The notes under the pieces: generated by a model
What the model saw: only the letters and a program-made list of their open reading frames with translations
Databases searched by the model: none
What the model was told of the DNA's origin: nothing
Translations under genes and position numbers: made by a program
Shown: in pieces, positions 10,027 through 22,971 of the stretch
Position numbering within the stretch: position 1 is the first letter of the stretch
Layout of the letters: each line of letters starts with the position of its first letter
Assembly: GCA_032191485.1 (NCBI GenBank)
Contig: JAVDOI010000011.1
Coordinates: forward strand, 21,798,887-21,862,886
Source of the DNA: Leptoclinus maculatus
Lineage: Eukaryota > Chordata > Actinopteri > Perciformes > Stichaeidae
Length of the DNA stretch: 64,000 nt
Reading direction: 5' to 3'

Positions 10027-12267
10027 TAAAATAAAGGCACAAACAAAGAAAGAGAAGTCTCTCAATCACACACTCGTTTGGATTTGTAGTCTCGGCATGA
10101 TCTTTTAAACAGGAAGACATGTTACAGAATGGTATAGCGTGACGCAGCCCACAAACCGAGACACCCAGTCACACATTACACTTTAATACAACGAGCTGAT
10201 GTAACAATATGAGATTTGATATCACAATTATTGTCAAAAGGGTTTATTAATCAGAACATTTATACCACTAATGAACTAAACTATTTAGGATAATCATCAA
10301 CTATATGTAGTTAGCCTTTTTACCTTGACTTGGGTATAAAGGCGTGGATGATTATCTCAAAGATGTTGGAACATATTTGCAGTGTTGGATTGAACTCACT
10401 GTCCGGATTGTGGCGGTTTTGAGTCACCCATCGGATCAGCAGGAAAAAAAATGGGAGCAAATTTAACTTTTAGAGATGCTCCGATCGCGTTTTGCATTTA
10501 TTTAAAACTGCAACCGTAATCCGGAAGGAAATACGTAGTTCAGTTGTATGGGATCGTAATTTTTAGGAGACAGGTTAGTTATGTGACAATGACACGAGGG
10601 TGAGAAATAAGTAGGTCTTGCCCCACATCCGGCTCCAGAAAAGCTGCAATGCTCATATCATAGATGAACGGCCTCATTTAGTGTTTTGGAGGTGGTGAGA
10701 CGGATGTCGGCATATCAATCTGTTGGCGACGAGACAAGATTTTTTGTATCGGAAGCGTTCAGTTTTTCTGGTTCAAGTCCGAATAGTGTTGACCGATTGC
10801 GGTTGAGTGGGCTTTAGGTTGCATGCGTGTTGAGAGCAACAAAGGCAAAACACATTCGGCGTAACGCAAACCCACCAGCTATCGTTTGACCATGATTCAG
10901 CTTTTTGTTAGCTAACTACTTCACTGAGTTTAAACGGGCTACTTGTGAAACAATCCGGTACACAACGTCTCTCAGCTGTATACACGGAAAAATGATGTAT
11001 TGCCAGGATACCCACTAGTTTCACCGTAACCGTAAGGGGATTTACCTACATCTAAATAACTACATTACATACACACATCAGAGTTCCGAAGACAGTATAT
11101 CAACTCGGATCAAATCAATTGTAAGACAGTCAAAAAGTCCTGACAACATGTCAACAACAACCAGACAATAATACGACTCAGTAAAATCTGCTTATTTAGA
11201 TGAAATAATGCAAGTTAACAATAAAACCACGCAGACAAATCCCATTTTCACCTACTATGTGCACCTTTAGGTCAGTGTTGGGCAATTGACTGCTCAAAAA
11301 AAGGTAGAAAGTACACCTTGAAATACAGTTAGTTTCTACTGAGCAATCCACTAAATTACAAGGGACACTGGTAAATTGAATTGTGTCCACATTATGCAGG
11401 CAAAGTCATTCCATTTTATTTTCCAACTCTTTCCTTTACTTACGTGCTGACTATATGGTAAAGAGATTAGTGACATTTTGGAGTAATGGAGCAATAGAAA
11501 CACTTTGGTCTTGCCAAGAAAAACAGAGGGATTTCTGTGCGATTGGCTTCTCTCTCTTGCTCTCATTTTCTCTTTTAATCTTTTTCTTTCTGCATCACAA
11601 TCACTCCTCCCTCTTAGATGGGGAGTGAATACCAGCGAACAGAGGGAAGTAGAAACAAGAGAACAAACACACTCACTCACACACGCAATACAACAATAGT
11701 ATCAGAATGTCTTTCATGCTGCCCTGTTAATATATTGTAACTTCTGATACATAAAACATTAGGCTTGGTGCAAGAGCTTTGATGAAGCTACAATGAAAAG
11801 TTTGGATGTCAGCGTTAACAATCAGTTTCAATTCACATCATTTTAACATTGATGACCTTTATAAAGAATACAGTAAAGGGCCTTTTTGGTTCATGATGTT
11901 ACATATTATTCAAGGGTTTCAGGATCATTTATTGTTGTTGTTCAACACGGTTGCACAACAAAATGCAGTTGTAGCCCATTTGCTACAAAAGAAAAACATG
12001 ACAAACTAAACAAAACCAGCGGCTACCAAACTATTCTCTGGGCAGATAATATGGCCGACATCTTTCACATCAGAGAAACATTGTCAATCAACTTTGACTG
12101 TGTTTTAGCACCAAGCATAACTGACGTAAACAGAGTCCGCCTCCTCTTGTCCCACCGAAGTCCTGCGCTCTGTCCTGCGGTCCACCCGTCAAGTGCAGCG
12201 TGATCCGGGGTGTCACGATGGAGCCAGGTCTCTGTAAAGGTCACCGACCTCCCATTGCTGGGTTAAC
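10025..12267. other. no gene recognised
   Basis: Intergenic-type sequence. The string AGAGATGCTCCGATCG at about 10472 resembles one end of a hAT-type MITE, but no matching opposite end was found. Open frames near 11350-11700 are pyrimidine- or purine-rich and unrecognised. Confidence 0.4.
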
Positions 12268-12589
12268 CAGGGGTACATCCCAAGTCTCTTAATTGCATCC
12301 CCGTTTCCCTCACTTGGGTCCTTTCCTTGCGTCTTAGTCCCTCCCACCAGGGATGCATGGAGGAAACCATGCGAGGAGAGAGGAAACGAGGAAATGTGTT
12401 TTAAGAGACATGAGACGTCCTTTCCTCAGTTGCGTCACGTGAAGCAACGTCTGTTTCTGATGACAGAGGATCAGCTGATCAGCTGGATCAGCTGTCAGTC
12501 GGCTTTAACAGCTGGAGAGACTTTTGAGAAGTTTGTGTCTGTTCACATGATCACTGTACTTAATAATAGTATCTAATAATACTAATAAC

Positions 12590-13847
12590 TAGTGGTGTAA
12601 CGGATCGATCCGTGATCGGTTCGGTTCACACCTCACGGTTCGGTTCACACCTCACGGTTCGGATCACTTGTGAACCGCGGATCAATTGAGTATTTTTTTT
12701 TTACAGTTTAATCATCATAGTGTGTATTCAAGTTTTACTGCTGCTGATCCTTTTCAAGTAACAAGTCCCGAATATCAATGCAGAGTGTCAGTGAACAGAT
12801 ATAAAGCAGTAGTGTGTTCACGTGAACGGAGCGTGAAACGCTGAAAGTCACGGCGAGCGGAGGAACTTGAGAAGCCCCCGGCATCATTGAAGTTGCAAGT
12901 TTGGGAGTATTTTGTCTTCCCTGTAACTTATAATGACGGATGAGGGTGGTGGACAAAAATGTTATGGTATGTAGGCGTTATTTAAAGAGAAAGACATACG
13001 ACAAAAGCAATACATCGGCATGTCCACACATATGAAGAGCCACCATCCCGGTCTGTCAGCGACGGGGGACACTCCGTTGTGGAAAATTTCAAAATCTGGT
13101 TAAAGTGCTTGAGCCACGCTACGAAATCCACTCACGCACCTTCGTCAGTAAGAAGATCGTTCCTCTATGAAAAGGAAAAGACTGACCGCTCACTTCATCA
13201 CGGCAGAGATTCACAGTCCGGTGCTGTAGACACGCCCCCTCTGTGAGAGTCACACAGACACACACCTGGTGCAGGTGCTGACAGAAGTATCAGAGTGAAG
13301 CTAGACAGGCCCAGTAGTAATATCCCAGTCACCACAGAAAGGTCTACCCTCTCCCCAGACAATGTAGATATTCTCATCTTTTTGAAAACAAATGTAAAGT
13401 TGTAGACCATTTCACAGTAATGGTAAACATTATTGTGATTTGAATGACATAACCTGACAGGAAGTAAACACAGACCCAAGTTGTTGCCGAGCAGTTCAGT
13501 TCAGTGTTAACAGTGTAAGCTAGCTCACTGGCTGTTTCTTTCTTTCAGTATTGATCAAAGGACGAGGGCATCAACATACCTCATGTTGCACTTAAACTTA
13601 ACAGAATTGAATATTCTTGAATGTTTTATATTTATTTTTCATTTTGTTTCAAATTGGACATCTTCAAGATTTTTGTGTTTATGTAAGCCTACAGCCCAAA
13701 GTTCTTTTCTTTAAGTGTTCTTGAAGTTCTTTAATTAATTAATGGAAAGCATTCCTTTTCTTTGTTGATCCGAAAAATTATCCGAACTGTGACTCAAGAA
13801 CTGTGATCCCAACCGAACCGTGAGGTTTGTGATCCGTTGCACCCCTA
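12590..13847 (+). mobile_element. hAT (Ac/ZBED1-like) element, internally deleted, nested
   Basis: The ends read TAGTGGTGTAACGGATC and GATCCGTTGCACCCCTA, imperfect inverted repeats. They are flanked by a perfect 8-bp duplication CTAATAAC at 12582-12589 and 13848-13855, the hallmark of hAT insertion. A 19-bp unit with TTCGGTTCACACCTCACGG is tandemly repeated just inside the left end (about 12618-12662). It sits inside the 12270-14621 element, so it is the younger of the two. Confidence 0.9.
12880..13405 (+). pseudogene. remnant of ZBED1-like hAT transposase (N-terminal and C-terminal pieces)
   Basis: Decayed coding traces appear on the plus strand. Around 12960-13050 a BED-finger-like stretch reads CRRYLKRKTYDKSNTSACPH. 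Around 13110-13170 EPRYEIHSRTFVSKKIVP resembles the region after the finger. At 13294-13402 VKLDRPSSNIPVTTERSTLS is followed by DNVDILIFLKTNVK, which matches the hAT C-terminal dimerisation motif. Most of the catalytic domain is missing between these, and there are stops and frame changes, so this is a deletion derivative mobilised in trans or simply dead. Confidence 0.65.
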
Positions 13848-14621
13848 CTAATAACTAATAAAGACACAATTATCTTCACTGCCAGTGTAGAGGTGTTGTC
13901 TCTCTGTAGCCTGTTAACAAACTGTGTCCTGTGTTCTGTTCATAAGCACAGGATCGATTTCTACCGGCGGAATGCGTTCGTCTCATTTATGAATTATTTG
14001 CGTCTGTTTTGAAATTCAGATTGTTACGTCAATATTAATTAACCCAGAATATGATTATTGTTTCTCTTAAATGATATAACTCATCAAACACTCGGGAATG
14101 ATCAGACTCACATGACTGAATGAAATGATGATAAATGATGTAAAAAGCTCTCTCTGACTTTAATTGTTTCCATAATAAAAGTTATTGAGGGAAATATCAG
14201 ATCATGAAAACACAAATATTTCTAATAAATGAAGAAAGTTGTTTGTGGTCCTTTTGTTGTTCAGACCAACAATGAACATCTATTTAAACCAGACGGTGAA
14301 TCAGAAACTATTCAAATATAAAGCTCGAGTTTAACTTCACTGAGTCTTCACTGTTTACATGTTGAAAGAAATCTCATCAGTCCGATCGGCTGCAGTGTCC
14401 AATCACATAATTGATGAACAATGAGGGGGCGTGTCGGCCGTTAAAATACTTCCTGGAAGTCTGTTCTCGTGGTTCCTCGCTCATGGCTCCTCGGAGATCC
14501 CTCCTCTATCCTCGCTCCTTCAAGCTAAATAAGAGCTTTGGAACGGCCGTCAATATGCCGGTGCAGAACAACTTCCGGTTCAATCGAGGAAATGACAATT
14601 AAGAGACTTGGGATGTACCCC

Positions 14622-16084
14622 AGGAGCAGACTGGTTGGTGGAATAGCCTTCGGTCCTAGCTGGGTTAGCCTAGTTTTTATCTTGGCTCTCCTCACTCTCG
14701 ACTCACGTTTTGTCCGAAAGCTCTGTCTGGCTGGTCGGCCATGGGCGGTGATCGCGTCAACATGTATCCTTTCCCCACGCTTCCTTCTCTCCGATGTCAA
14801 CTTTCTCTTCCATTTTCTTCCCGCAGAGATAAGGAGGGGTGATGTGTTTACATCCACGCACCCTCCTCCGCCTTTCTTGGCGACTCTGCATCCCTACCCG
14901 ATCCTCCCGTCGAGAACCCAAGGAGTGATCGGGAGGGAGGAACAAAGGCTTATGGTGAGGATTGTTATTCCAAAGCAACCCAGGGTGCATTCTCCGCAGT
15001 TAGGGTTAGTAATAAAGACAATAGATTAAGATGAAAATGTACCAAAAATGAAGGGGAGCTACCAGCTGTACATGCGGCACTGTTGACACAGTCTCATCTT
15101 TCACACGCTAAAGTCTGGATTTGTTTTTTAAAATAAAAATATCAAAAGTTTGTTCTGCAGAATCAAATAAGTATTATTCAGTGTTTTTATGCCCTTTAAC
15201 CATTCATACAATTGCTTGCAAATAAGGGGATATTGAAGCAGAGGCAATATTGAAAGTGCAAATCCAATGCATGAAAGAGACGTGTTTATTTTTGAACCAT
15301 TTCTAACCTTCGTGCCACTCTGCATTTATTAGAGTTCATTCAGAGAAGTGAAAAAACAAACTGTACAGTGTATCAGACCTGGACCTTTCTGTGGGCTGTA
15401 ATGTCTTTTAAACCAAACTATTTTACTCAATTGTGTTGAAAAAATAAATGATTTGATGCACAATCTTAACTTTTTCTGTTCCACATGAACATCGCTATAA
15501 ATATATAATGCTAACTTTCCTTAGCCACTGCTAGCATTTAAGTGCTTTTAAAGCGGAATCCATCTATTTAAAACATGGAAATCAGTTACAGTAAACTGTT
15601 GTATAATATATTCTGTGGAGCTTTGTCAAATGGAAATAACCCTAATGGGCATTATTAGGCCTAAGAAGTCTCCCACAGGATGCTATTGTTGTGACAAATG
15701 TAGGACCCAGTGTTTTTTGTTAGTGAAATACATTTTGGCTCTGTGGATGGTATTGTGGATCCGTCACTCGGGTCCACCACTTTGGTCCGTACCAAGTGGA
15801 AACATCCCGTACTGGAATGTGAAGCCACCGTGAAAGAGTCAAAAACTGCAGTTTATCATCATCACATCATTCATCAGGTTCCAAAGAAACACACCACCCG
15901 GAGCCACAACGTTTGAGGCTCAAAAGAAACCTGGATGACATCACGGAGACTATGTCCATATATTTTTTACCTCGTCTATGGTCCAGACTGTGTTGATCCC
16001 TTGACTTCTCCTCTCGAGCACCAGCAGGTCAAAGTTTTCACTTATCCTGTGAAATATCTCAACATAAACACAACATTGTTCGTG
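14622..16084. other. no gene recognised
   Basis: Sequence with several open frames of 70-160 codons around 14530-15030 that overlap on both strands and show no motif. Nothing else recognised. Confidence 0.45.
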
Positions 16085-16263
16085 TGAGCGAGTGAATGTG
16101 TGAGCATCTCTGTTTCTGCCCACAGTTAATCTTGCATACTGCTGCACCAAACTGCATAATTATTATGTTTTTGGGTGGCCAGTTAAAGCTGCATGCTCAA
16201 GGACCTCTTGTGGTTGCGGCGACTCACACATCCTAAAAACACCGCCATTGAATGACCGCTCAC
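16085..16263 (+). repeat. dispersed repeat family R2, copy 1
   Basis: Shares TAATCTTGCATACTGC, CACCAAACTGCA and GCTGCATGCTCAAGGACCTC with 30390-30545 in the same orientation and order. Class unknown. Confidence 0.7.
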
Positions 16264-16971
16264 TTACTAGGGCCGCAAATAGCAACACAGCTGAGTGCAT
16301 TTCGCAATGAATTGTCGCCTGACTGCTAAGAGAGCAGACAGCTTAGTGAACTTGATTTTTCTTTTTGTCAAGTTTGTATGAAATGTCTTATATACGACCA
16401 ACTGCCTGAGTAAGTTACCGCAACAATACTCAAGAAGTCCAGAGTCCTGCCTCCCAGCTGCTCTGCAAAAGTGAAGGCAGAGGTCTGTGGTATTACAAGC
16501 AGCACACTCCACTTTTACTTTAAAAATACACATTTATTGTGAGTCTTATCGTGGAAAAAAGAAAGTGATGCTCAGAAATGTTTAACCATTCAGAAGTGGG
16601 CCGTAAGTTACAAAATGTTGATAACCCCTGATCTAAACAGTGCACGCGAGCTCTGAAAGGATGCTATGAAACCGAGGACAGCTATCGCATGTGGTGCTTC
16701 ACCAGAAACTGTATTTCAAAGTTTGGATTGTTGAAATATGTAGTCTATGGACTGTTGCAGTGGGGGGCTCCCTATCATAATAACCAGCAGAAGATGCCCT
16801 TGTGAAAAAGCAAAAATCGATAGAGCTACCTAGGACGGCAAAACTAATGCATTTATTCTGTACTCCCTGTAACTCTAATAATACATAACTCTTTCTCCCC
16901 CCTTGCTGTGATTTGATCGCAGAAACACACGACATCCATCTCTGTCACACACTGCCATGCTAATAGCCTCA

Positions 16972-16999
16972 ACACACACACACACACACACACACACAC
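16972..16999. repeat. (CA)n microsatellite
   Basis: About 14 CA units. Confidence 0.9.
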
Positions 17000-18740
17000 T
17001 ATGAAACACACGTACACAGCAAAAGATACTTTTCTTTTTTCACACACTCACACACACAGATTTAAGGGTCAGACTTTGTTTTGCATCCCGCTGTCTTGCC
17101 ATCCTGAGAGACAGATCAGTATCTTAACAACTTTAAATTACTGCTGGTTCTCAAAGGGCACATTTGGTGTGTGTGTTTGTGTGCTACAGATAAAAGACAA
17201 AAGATAAGACTTGGAGGGCAAGATGCCACTTGGCAGGTATTCACACATTTAACCCTATTTTTATACCTTATGTTTGTAAGTATTTTCCTCTAAATATTTA
17301 CTTATTTACTTTTATGTGCTTCCTTGGCGGCATTTTTGTAAAATCAATCTGTTCTTTATTTATGACATTTTCCAGTGAGGTCCTGCGTTTCATTGGCGTT
17401 TTCCTGCACGCACACCTCCACAAATTTGCTGTGAACCCAACAGATTGTCCTGACCTCTTTTCATTACTCAGAACAGTAGGCATGTTTTTTGTTTTAGTCA
17501 TTGGCTTTTTATGGTGTGAATTATCTGCATAGAAATATAATTAATTATTTGGAATAATGAAAATGACCTTTGTGGCCTTACGGGTCTGGGCCATTTGGAA
17601 TTCTGTCAGTAAGGCTGAGCTGAATATGACTTTAAAGTCCCAGTGAGACAGCAGTTTCAAGAGGGATCAATAATCAATAATCAATAATAGGTCGCATTTG
17701 ATTGGACAGCTAAAAAGTGGGCGATGTCTTTTAAAATTGCAGATTGATTGATGGATGACTGTTATGATATTATTGGTTTAAATTGGTTGGTACTAGCTTA
17801 GGTAAGCATATTTCCTTTTTTGTTCTACAGGAAGAAAAGATTTTGATATATAAATACAAATAATTCGATTTTTGTCGTTTTGTATTTTTAAATGTTGTTA
17901 AATAGGTGGAAATAAGACCAGGGATGTGCTCTGAATTGATATAAAAGCTATTTTTATTTTCATTTAAACTTTAAAAGGTCAGATGACATTCAAGCGACAT
18001 TTTGTGATGTCGTAGAGCCAAATGATGGCAGTGTAAGTTACTTCAACCCGTGCTTTTTACACCATAATATCAGACTAAGGTACATAAATACAGGACGTAC
18101 TTTTATTTTTTTTCACTCCTGTTGACAGTTGACTAACAAATGAGACAAAAGCCTCTAGTTTTATGTTTGTTCCATCTGCCATCCCCGAGCAGGTAAACAC
18201 TAACACTACAAAACACAATAAACAGGCGCAGTTGGCTAATACCCTGGCCTTGTGTCTTTTACTCTGGTGAAGTGGGGGTGATGTAATCATCCATCTGTTC
18301 ATCAACTGATACTGCCTTTTCTTATCCTGCAGGTGTATTGACGGCAGATGTCAGCTGTGGGGCTGACAAGATTATTTGGTTTGAGTACGAATTTTTTTTA
18401 ATGTTATTATTTTGAGCCTAGGGATGAATGCATGCCTACACAGCCTGCATAAACCATTCGGCCGGTTCCTGATACTGTGTCAAGTATCAAAGAAGCTGAT
18501 ACTTGACACATCCAGCTGGTCCTTAGTAAATCTCTTTAAACAGATTCTGCATATGTAGTACACGTTGTATCTGAACTCCAACTCCAGTATCACATCTCAA
18601 GTTTCTATTCGGACTATAAACAATGAGCAGCGCACAGAAATACAAACAAGTCTTGGCACCAATATCCGCTGGCTACACCCAGATAGAAACCTCCAGGTCT
18701 AAAAAGTAGAGCCAATGTGGGAGAACCTTAAACCTGCATT
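17000..18740. other. no gene recognised
   Basis: AT-rich sequence. The 100-codon open frame at 17230-17532 is hydrophobic but has no recognisable motif or splice context. Confidence 0.45.
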
Positions 18741-18744
18741 CTCC

Positions 18745-19060
18745 CTAATGACCAGCAGGGGTGTCTCCTCTGCTTACAAAAAGAAGGAAAATTGTGTACA
18801 AGTCTATGAGAAAATGACCCTACTTCTCACTTGTAAACATGGTCATGGTTCATGGTCTCAATCTCTAGTTTCAAGTCTTCTTCAATACAGCATGATGTTC
18901 ATTCAGTAAAATATGGTCTAATTTCAAGTAAAATAGGCCATGAAGTAGGGTATGCTTTAGGGCGGGGCTACCTTATGATTGACAGGTCTTAAAATGTCTT
19001 AATTCAGCGTTTGGTTGTACTTAGCTTCACCCTCATGTGTCACTTCTGGTTGCAAAAATA
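18745..19060 (-). repeat. dispersed repeat family R1, copy B
   Basis: In reverse complement it carries the family's blocks: the CCTGCTGGTCAT-type start, the TTCTCATAGACTTGTACAC-type block, 'ACCATGAACCATGAC' near the 'ATAAACTCATG' position of other copies, and AGCATACCCTACTTCATGG near the 'CCCTGCTTTA' position. It parallels 61768-62065 closely (AGTCTTCTTCAATACAGCAT versus ...CAGTAT). Confidence 0.75.
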
Positions 19061-19070
19061 CACAGTGGCA

Positions 19071-19093
19071 GTAGTAGTAGTAGTAGTAGTAGT
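19071..19093. repeat. (GTA)n microsatellite
   Basis: About eight trinucleotide units. Confidence 0.9.
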
Positions 19094-20603
19094 GTCTCTC
19101 TTAGATATCTAACAATGTCCCCGTTGAACAGTGTCTGACATTCTCATATATGGTTTACAGCACTGGAAAATCCATATGGTTATATTTGTGTCAGCACTTA
19201 AAGAAATGTCGAATCGGTTGAGCCTGACCTCTGTCCCCTAAGCTAATAATTTGAATTGGCTCCATCGTCTTGGCCATTTACCTCCAACTTTTTCCCTCAG
19301 GTGAAAATTTTTCAAGGAAATACTTGGACACCTACCCATGTATCACAAAGTACCACATACTTTCTTTCTGTAATCAGAAAACTGTGTTTTATGCTTTTGA
19401 GAAGAAGCACTTCAGTTTTCTTGCAACTTAGTTAATGCACAAATAACCGTAAGCTACAATGTTACAAGGTAAGTCATTTTTACTTGAGTCAAGGTTGAAA
19501 TTATTCATCATCACTCTGAATAGCTGATACCAAGGTGTTTCAGTATCTGTTATTCAGCTTTAATTCCCTACAAGAAACTTCTGTGGGCTAATGGCATCCC
19601 AGTAATTGGTGCCCTGTTTGGTTGTTGGAGGAATTCAAAGGAGGAAGTTTTCTTCCAAAAAACAACAGGCCTTGAATTTAGTTTAGTCTAGCTTTAATCC
19701 TTTTGTTGATGCTTTGATGTTCTTTTAATGATGGCGCACACAAATGTATTGAGCAGTCTGCTTTTAAACACTCCTCTATATCCCAAAATTAGTTATTTAC
19801 TGTCTCCGAGATGCTCACAATAGGAAAAAAAAAAACACTTCCATAACATTCAGTACCTATCACAACACCTGTCTCAGAACATTATACTAAAAATTAAAAA
19901 GCAAATATCTCATCATTAAAATGTATTACAATGAACACAGCACACATACACCTCTGCACTAATCAAACCCTTATGCTCTATTACCATCACAGTTGGGTCC
20001 AGCCTCTCCAAAACTAATTATGCAGTTATTTTCAGAGCAGTACACAGTGATGAACTGAGCTGGTATGAATGAATGTGCTGATGTGTTCTGTGTACATCTA
20101 TATGTTCCTGTGTTTATCAGTATGAAGCTCAACATGGTAACTTAAGCTTTCTTCGAATGTATTTTAGAAACGAAAAATGTTCAAGACTGCAATCTTAATA
20201 TATTTTGTTAAATGTCTTCTGCAGAATCTCAAAATGGTTATTAATGTTTATTTTGTTGTTTGTATTGTTTTATTTAATTTGCAAACAGAGGATTAAGGGT
20301 GTTTCTACGTCCATTTATGACTGGAAGTGGAAACTCCAGAACTATATTCTAAAACCTGTCCATTTTGTTATTCTCATTATTTTCTTTTACATTAATCCTT
20401 TTATTTAATTAAGTCAAGTTATTAAACGCTATATATTATGAAAGTGCAATGTTGGAACATAGTTTTTATGATTAAATTCAGTTAAACTTTTTTGGACAAT
20501 GAAACACCAACTGTAGGATCTTTGTAAGTTTATAGTATCCGTTGTTAAATGGCATTTCATTTGGTGAAGACCTCACTGTGACTTGTTTAGGATTCAATTT
20601 AAG
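19094..20603. other. no gene recognised
   Basis: AT-rich intergenic-type sequence. Confidence 0.5.
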
Positions 20604-20609
20604 TCGTAG

Positions 20610-20736
20610 CACTTGGGACTTGACTCTGGACTCGCCTGTCTTGACTTGTGACTTGATTTGGAACTCGCCTGTCTTTACTAATAAATTCACTGGGGACTCG
20701 CCTGTCTTGACCTGGGACTTGACTCTGGACTCGGTT
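20610..20736. repeat. minisatellite, about 33-bp unit, 3.5 copies
   Basis: GACTCGCCTGTCTTGAC or a close variant recurs at about 20630, 20665 and 20697, each preceded by a GGGACTTGACTCTG-like block. The last copy breaks down after 20736. The open frames here on both strands are repeat artefacts. Confidence 0.8.
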
Positions 20737-22010
20737 CCACCTCTGTTATGTGATCCTAATAGTTGATTGTCTTAATCAGAGCACATTGGCATTAATATTC
20801 ACATCCTCATGTCATTATTGCAGCAAAGCACTGCCAAACTGGATGCTGATTAGTCAACAAATATGTTACAGTACATCAATGTGAAATTGGCAGCCGGGGT
20901 GATGGAGAGAAAATAATTAAGGAAAGATGATTTGGGTGGATGGAGTTGGGTTTTGTAGGCAGCAATTGGGAAATACATTTAAAAGGTTAACCATTTTATA
21001 ATTACACACAGCTAATTATATTCCATTTTACTGTTGGTGTTATTAAAAGTGATTGTTCAGCCTCATCTGTACATTGTAGCCTCGTAGCATATGCAAACGC
21101 TTCTGCATTGCTGCTGATTATGAAGCAACCTCGACACTCCACGTGTGCCACGCCTCCGCTTCACACGCACCCGCAAACCACCCGAAGTCGTCTCGATTAT
21201 ATGGCGAGTAGAGTTTACTCCTGTCAGACATACATACCGACAAAAACATTTACTCATACACACACAGCTACATCAATGCACACACAAGCGTGCAAACCCA
21301 TTTGTCACTGTGGCAGCTTATATTTCATGCTGCTGTACATATACCTGTCAGCCGGGTTTCAGAGCAGATACTGCAGAAGCTCTTCCTGGCGCACACAAAC
21401 AAACACACTCAGGAGCTCAGGTATTAGGGAGTATTTACTGTAGAGCACCCTGCCAGTGTAATTCAAGTGGAATGTCCATTAGAGCAGAGAACGGATCCTT
21501 TCACAGTATAAGTCATGGTAATGAACTCCGGCAGAACTCCCCGCAGTCCCATACATCAACGTGCCGAACAGCATTTCATCTCTCGGAGACAAATTGGTGC
21601 TGTAAAACCGCGTGTCTCGGTAAAGGAATGTTTTGGTGAATTTTAAGTGCCATCAAAGATTTAATTAAATGTGGTAAGAACATCTCTTTGTGGTATATTT
21701 CAAAGCAACAGTTTTACACTCTGAAGCACCGGCAGCACTGCTATCTTGTGTTTTACCATCACAATTAATAACCATATTGCTTTAATTGTATAGTGCTGCA
21801 TGGCTCTCAATGATTTGTTGTTCTGTCTGCTTCTTATAATGGGCCACCTTGTAAACCGTGGAGTAGATATTGTCTCTGTGTCAGCATTTTTGTATGGCAT
21901 CATCAAATACTTGCAGTCAATAAGTGCAATAACACCTTTCTCTTTGCTTACTTCAGTTTTACTTGTCTGTCTGAATATACCTGTATCCACCGCCTGTCTA
22001 AAACTCTCCA
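20737..22010. other. no gene recognised
   Basis: Overlapping open frames of 111 and 164 codons at 21108-21639 are His/Thr-rich, out of phase with one another and show no motif. I treat them as chance. Confidence 0.45.
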
Positions 22011-22338
22011 TTTTGGCCATAGACTGTATATAAGAAGTAGACTTAGTCAACGACAACTCCCAGACCGGACAACAAGGTAGCCCCGCCTTAAAGGATACCC
22101 TGCTTAATCATCTATTGTACTCTAAATGGATCTAATTTACTAAATGAACATCATGTTGTATTGAAAAAGACTTGGAACTAGCGATTAAGACCATAAACTC
22201 ATATTATAATATGAAAACTCATAATATTATGCTTAACCGAGACTATACTACAGACATCAAGACTTACCACGAAAACCACAGGAGACACTCAGCACAAGGA
22301 AAACACACGCTTATCAATTACACAATCAACTCTTTCAA

Positions 22339-22356
22339 ATCCCGGACGAGCCCCCA
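22339..22356 (-). promoter_or_regulatory. tRNA-Pro-type primer-binding site
   Basis: The minus strand reads TGGGGGCTCGTCCGGGAT, complementary to the 3' end of tRNA-Pro and identical over 18 bases to the primer site I know from gammaretroviruses. It lies two bases after the LTR end, the normal position for priming minus-strand DNA synthesis. Confidence 0.85.
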
Positions 22357-22564
22357 ATTGTTACGTTCCCCTTTTTGAGTCTAAGGGACGAGGGGAGTAA
22401 CAACGTAAAATTCCCAGTGAAAGAGAATAATGAGCAACAGATAACAAAAGATATTTAGTAGCTAGCACACACGCTGCTACACGAAAACACACAGCTTGTG
22501 GGCTGCCACTCGGATCACTGGCAGCAGGGAGCAGGCAGGGCAGTCCGTGTGAACCTCCTTTTAA

Positions 22565-22971
22565 CCCTCTGCGGTCAGGGCCATTTTCTCATGTTTTTTA
22601 ATGTTTTCTTAAACTCACCTTTTAAGGCACTTTCATACATGCTACATATACATGCCTTATATCAAAATGTGCAGAACAATCTCAGCTACAGCTGTCTCAG
22701 AACGCTGCCGTTAGCAGACGTGCTAACTAACGAGCTAACAAGCTACACTACACGATGTAAACAGTCCGTCCCCCAGACCGTCATATGACGAACTGTAAGC
22801 TCGTCATAAGCTCGTCATAGGCATCACATCTCGCTGTGTGAGTCTCGTACAATCTCGCGAGAATATGGACACGGAAGTGGAGAAAAAACAGATTTTCAAA
22901 ACATTTTTATGTGCCGTTTTTGCCGAGATATTAATATAAACATCGAGTGAGCGGGCGCTGTCTTCAGAGTG
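22565..22971. mobile_element. piggyBac-like MITE flanked by TTAA
   Basis: TTAA at 22561-22564 and at 22972-22975 flank a 407-bp segment whose ends read CCCTCTGCGG and, at the other end in reverse complement, CACTCTGAAG. The short inverted match plus duplicated TTAA is the pattern of piggyBac insertion. No coding capacity was seen. It interrupts the LTR, so it is younger than that insertion. Confidence 0.6.

Larger units (their letters stand above)
12270..14621. mobile_element. DNA transposon with 26-bp perfect terminal inverted repeats, superfamily unknown
   Basis: The left end at 12270-12295 starts GGGGTACATCCCAAGTCTCT and is the exact reverse complement of 14596-14621 over 26 bases. A target-site duplication was not identified with confidence. 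Similar subterminal sequence (GAGGAAAC/CGAGGA-type) occurs inside both ends. The interior has no recognisable transposase of its own; a separate hAT is nested at 12590-13847. Without that insert the element would be about 1.1 kb and probably non-autonomous. Confidence 0.7.

Noticed and set aside
9830..10120. Open frames with Cys-Val or His-Thr repeats on both strands
   Set aside because: They are translations of the CGCA/CA microsatellite.
10472..10780. hAT MITE starting AGAGATGCTCCGATCG
   Set aside because: Only one terminus seen, no duplication, no second copy.
14538..15029. 163-codon plus-strand frame
   Set aside because: No motif, starts inside the right end of the TIR element, overlaps open frames on the other strand.
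21145..21639. 164-codon plus-strand frame
   Set aside because: His/Thr/Cys-rich with no domain, overlapped by another open frame in a second phase; looks like chance.
22341..22356. Initially read CCCGGACGAGCCCCC as a plus-strand polypurine tract before a 3' LTR
   Set aside because: The minus strand gives a full 18-base tRNA-Pro primer site two bases after an LTR end, which explains it better.
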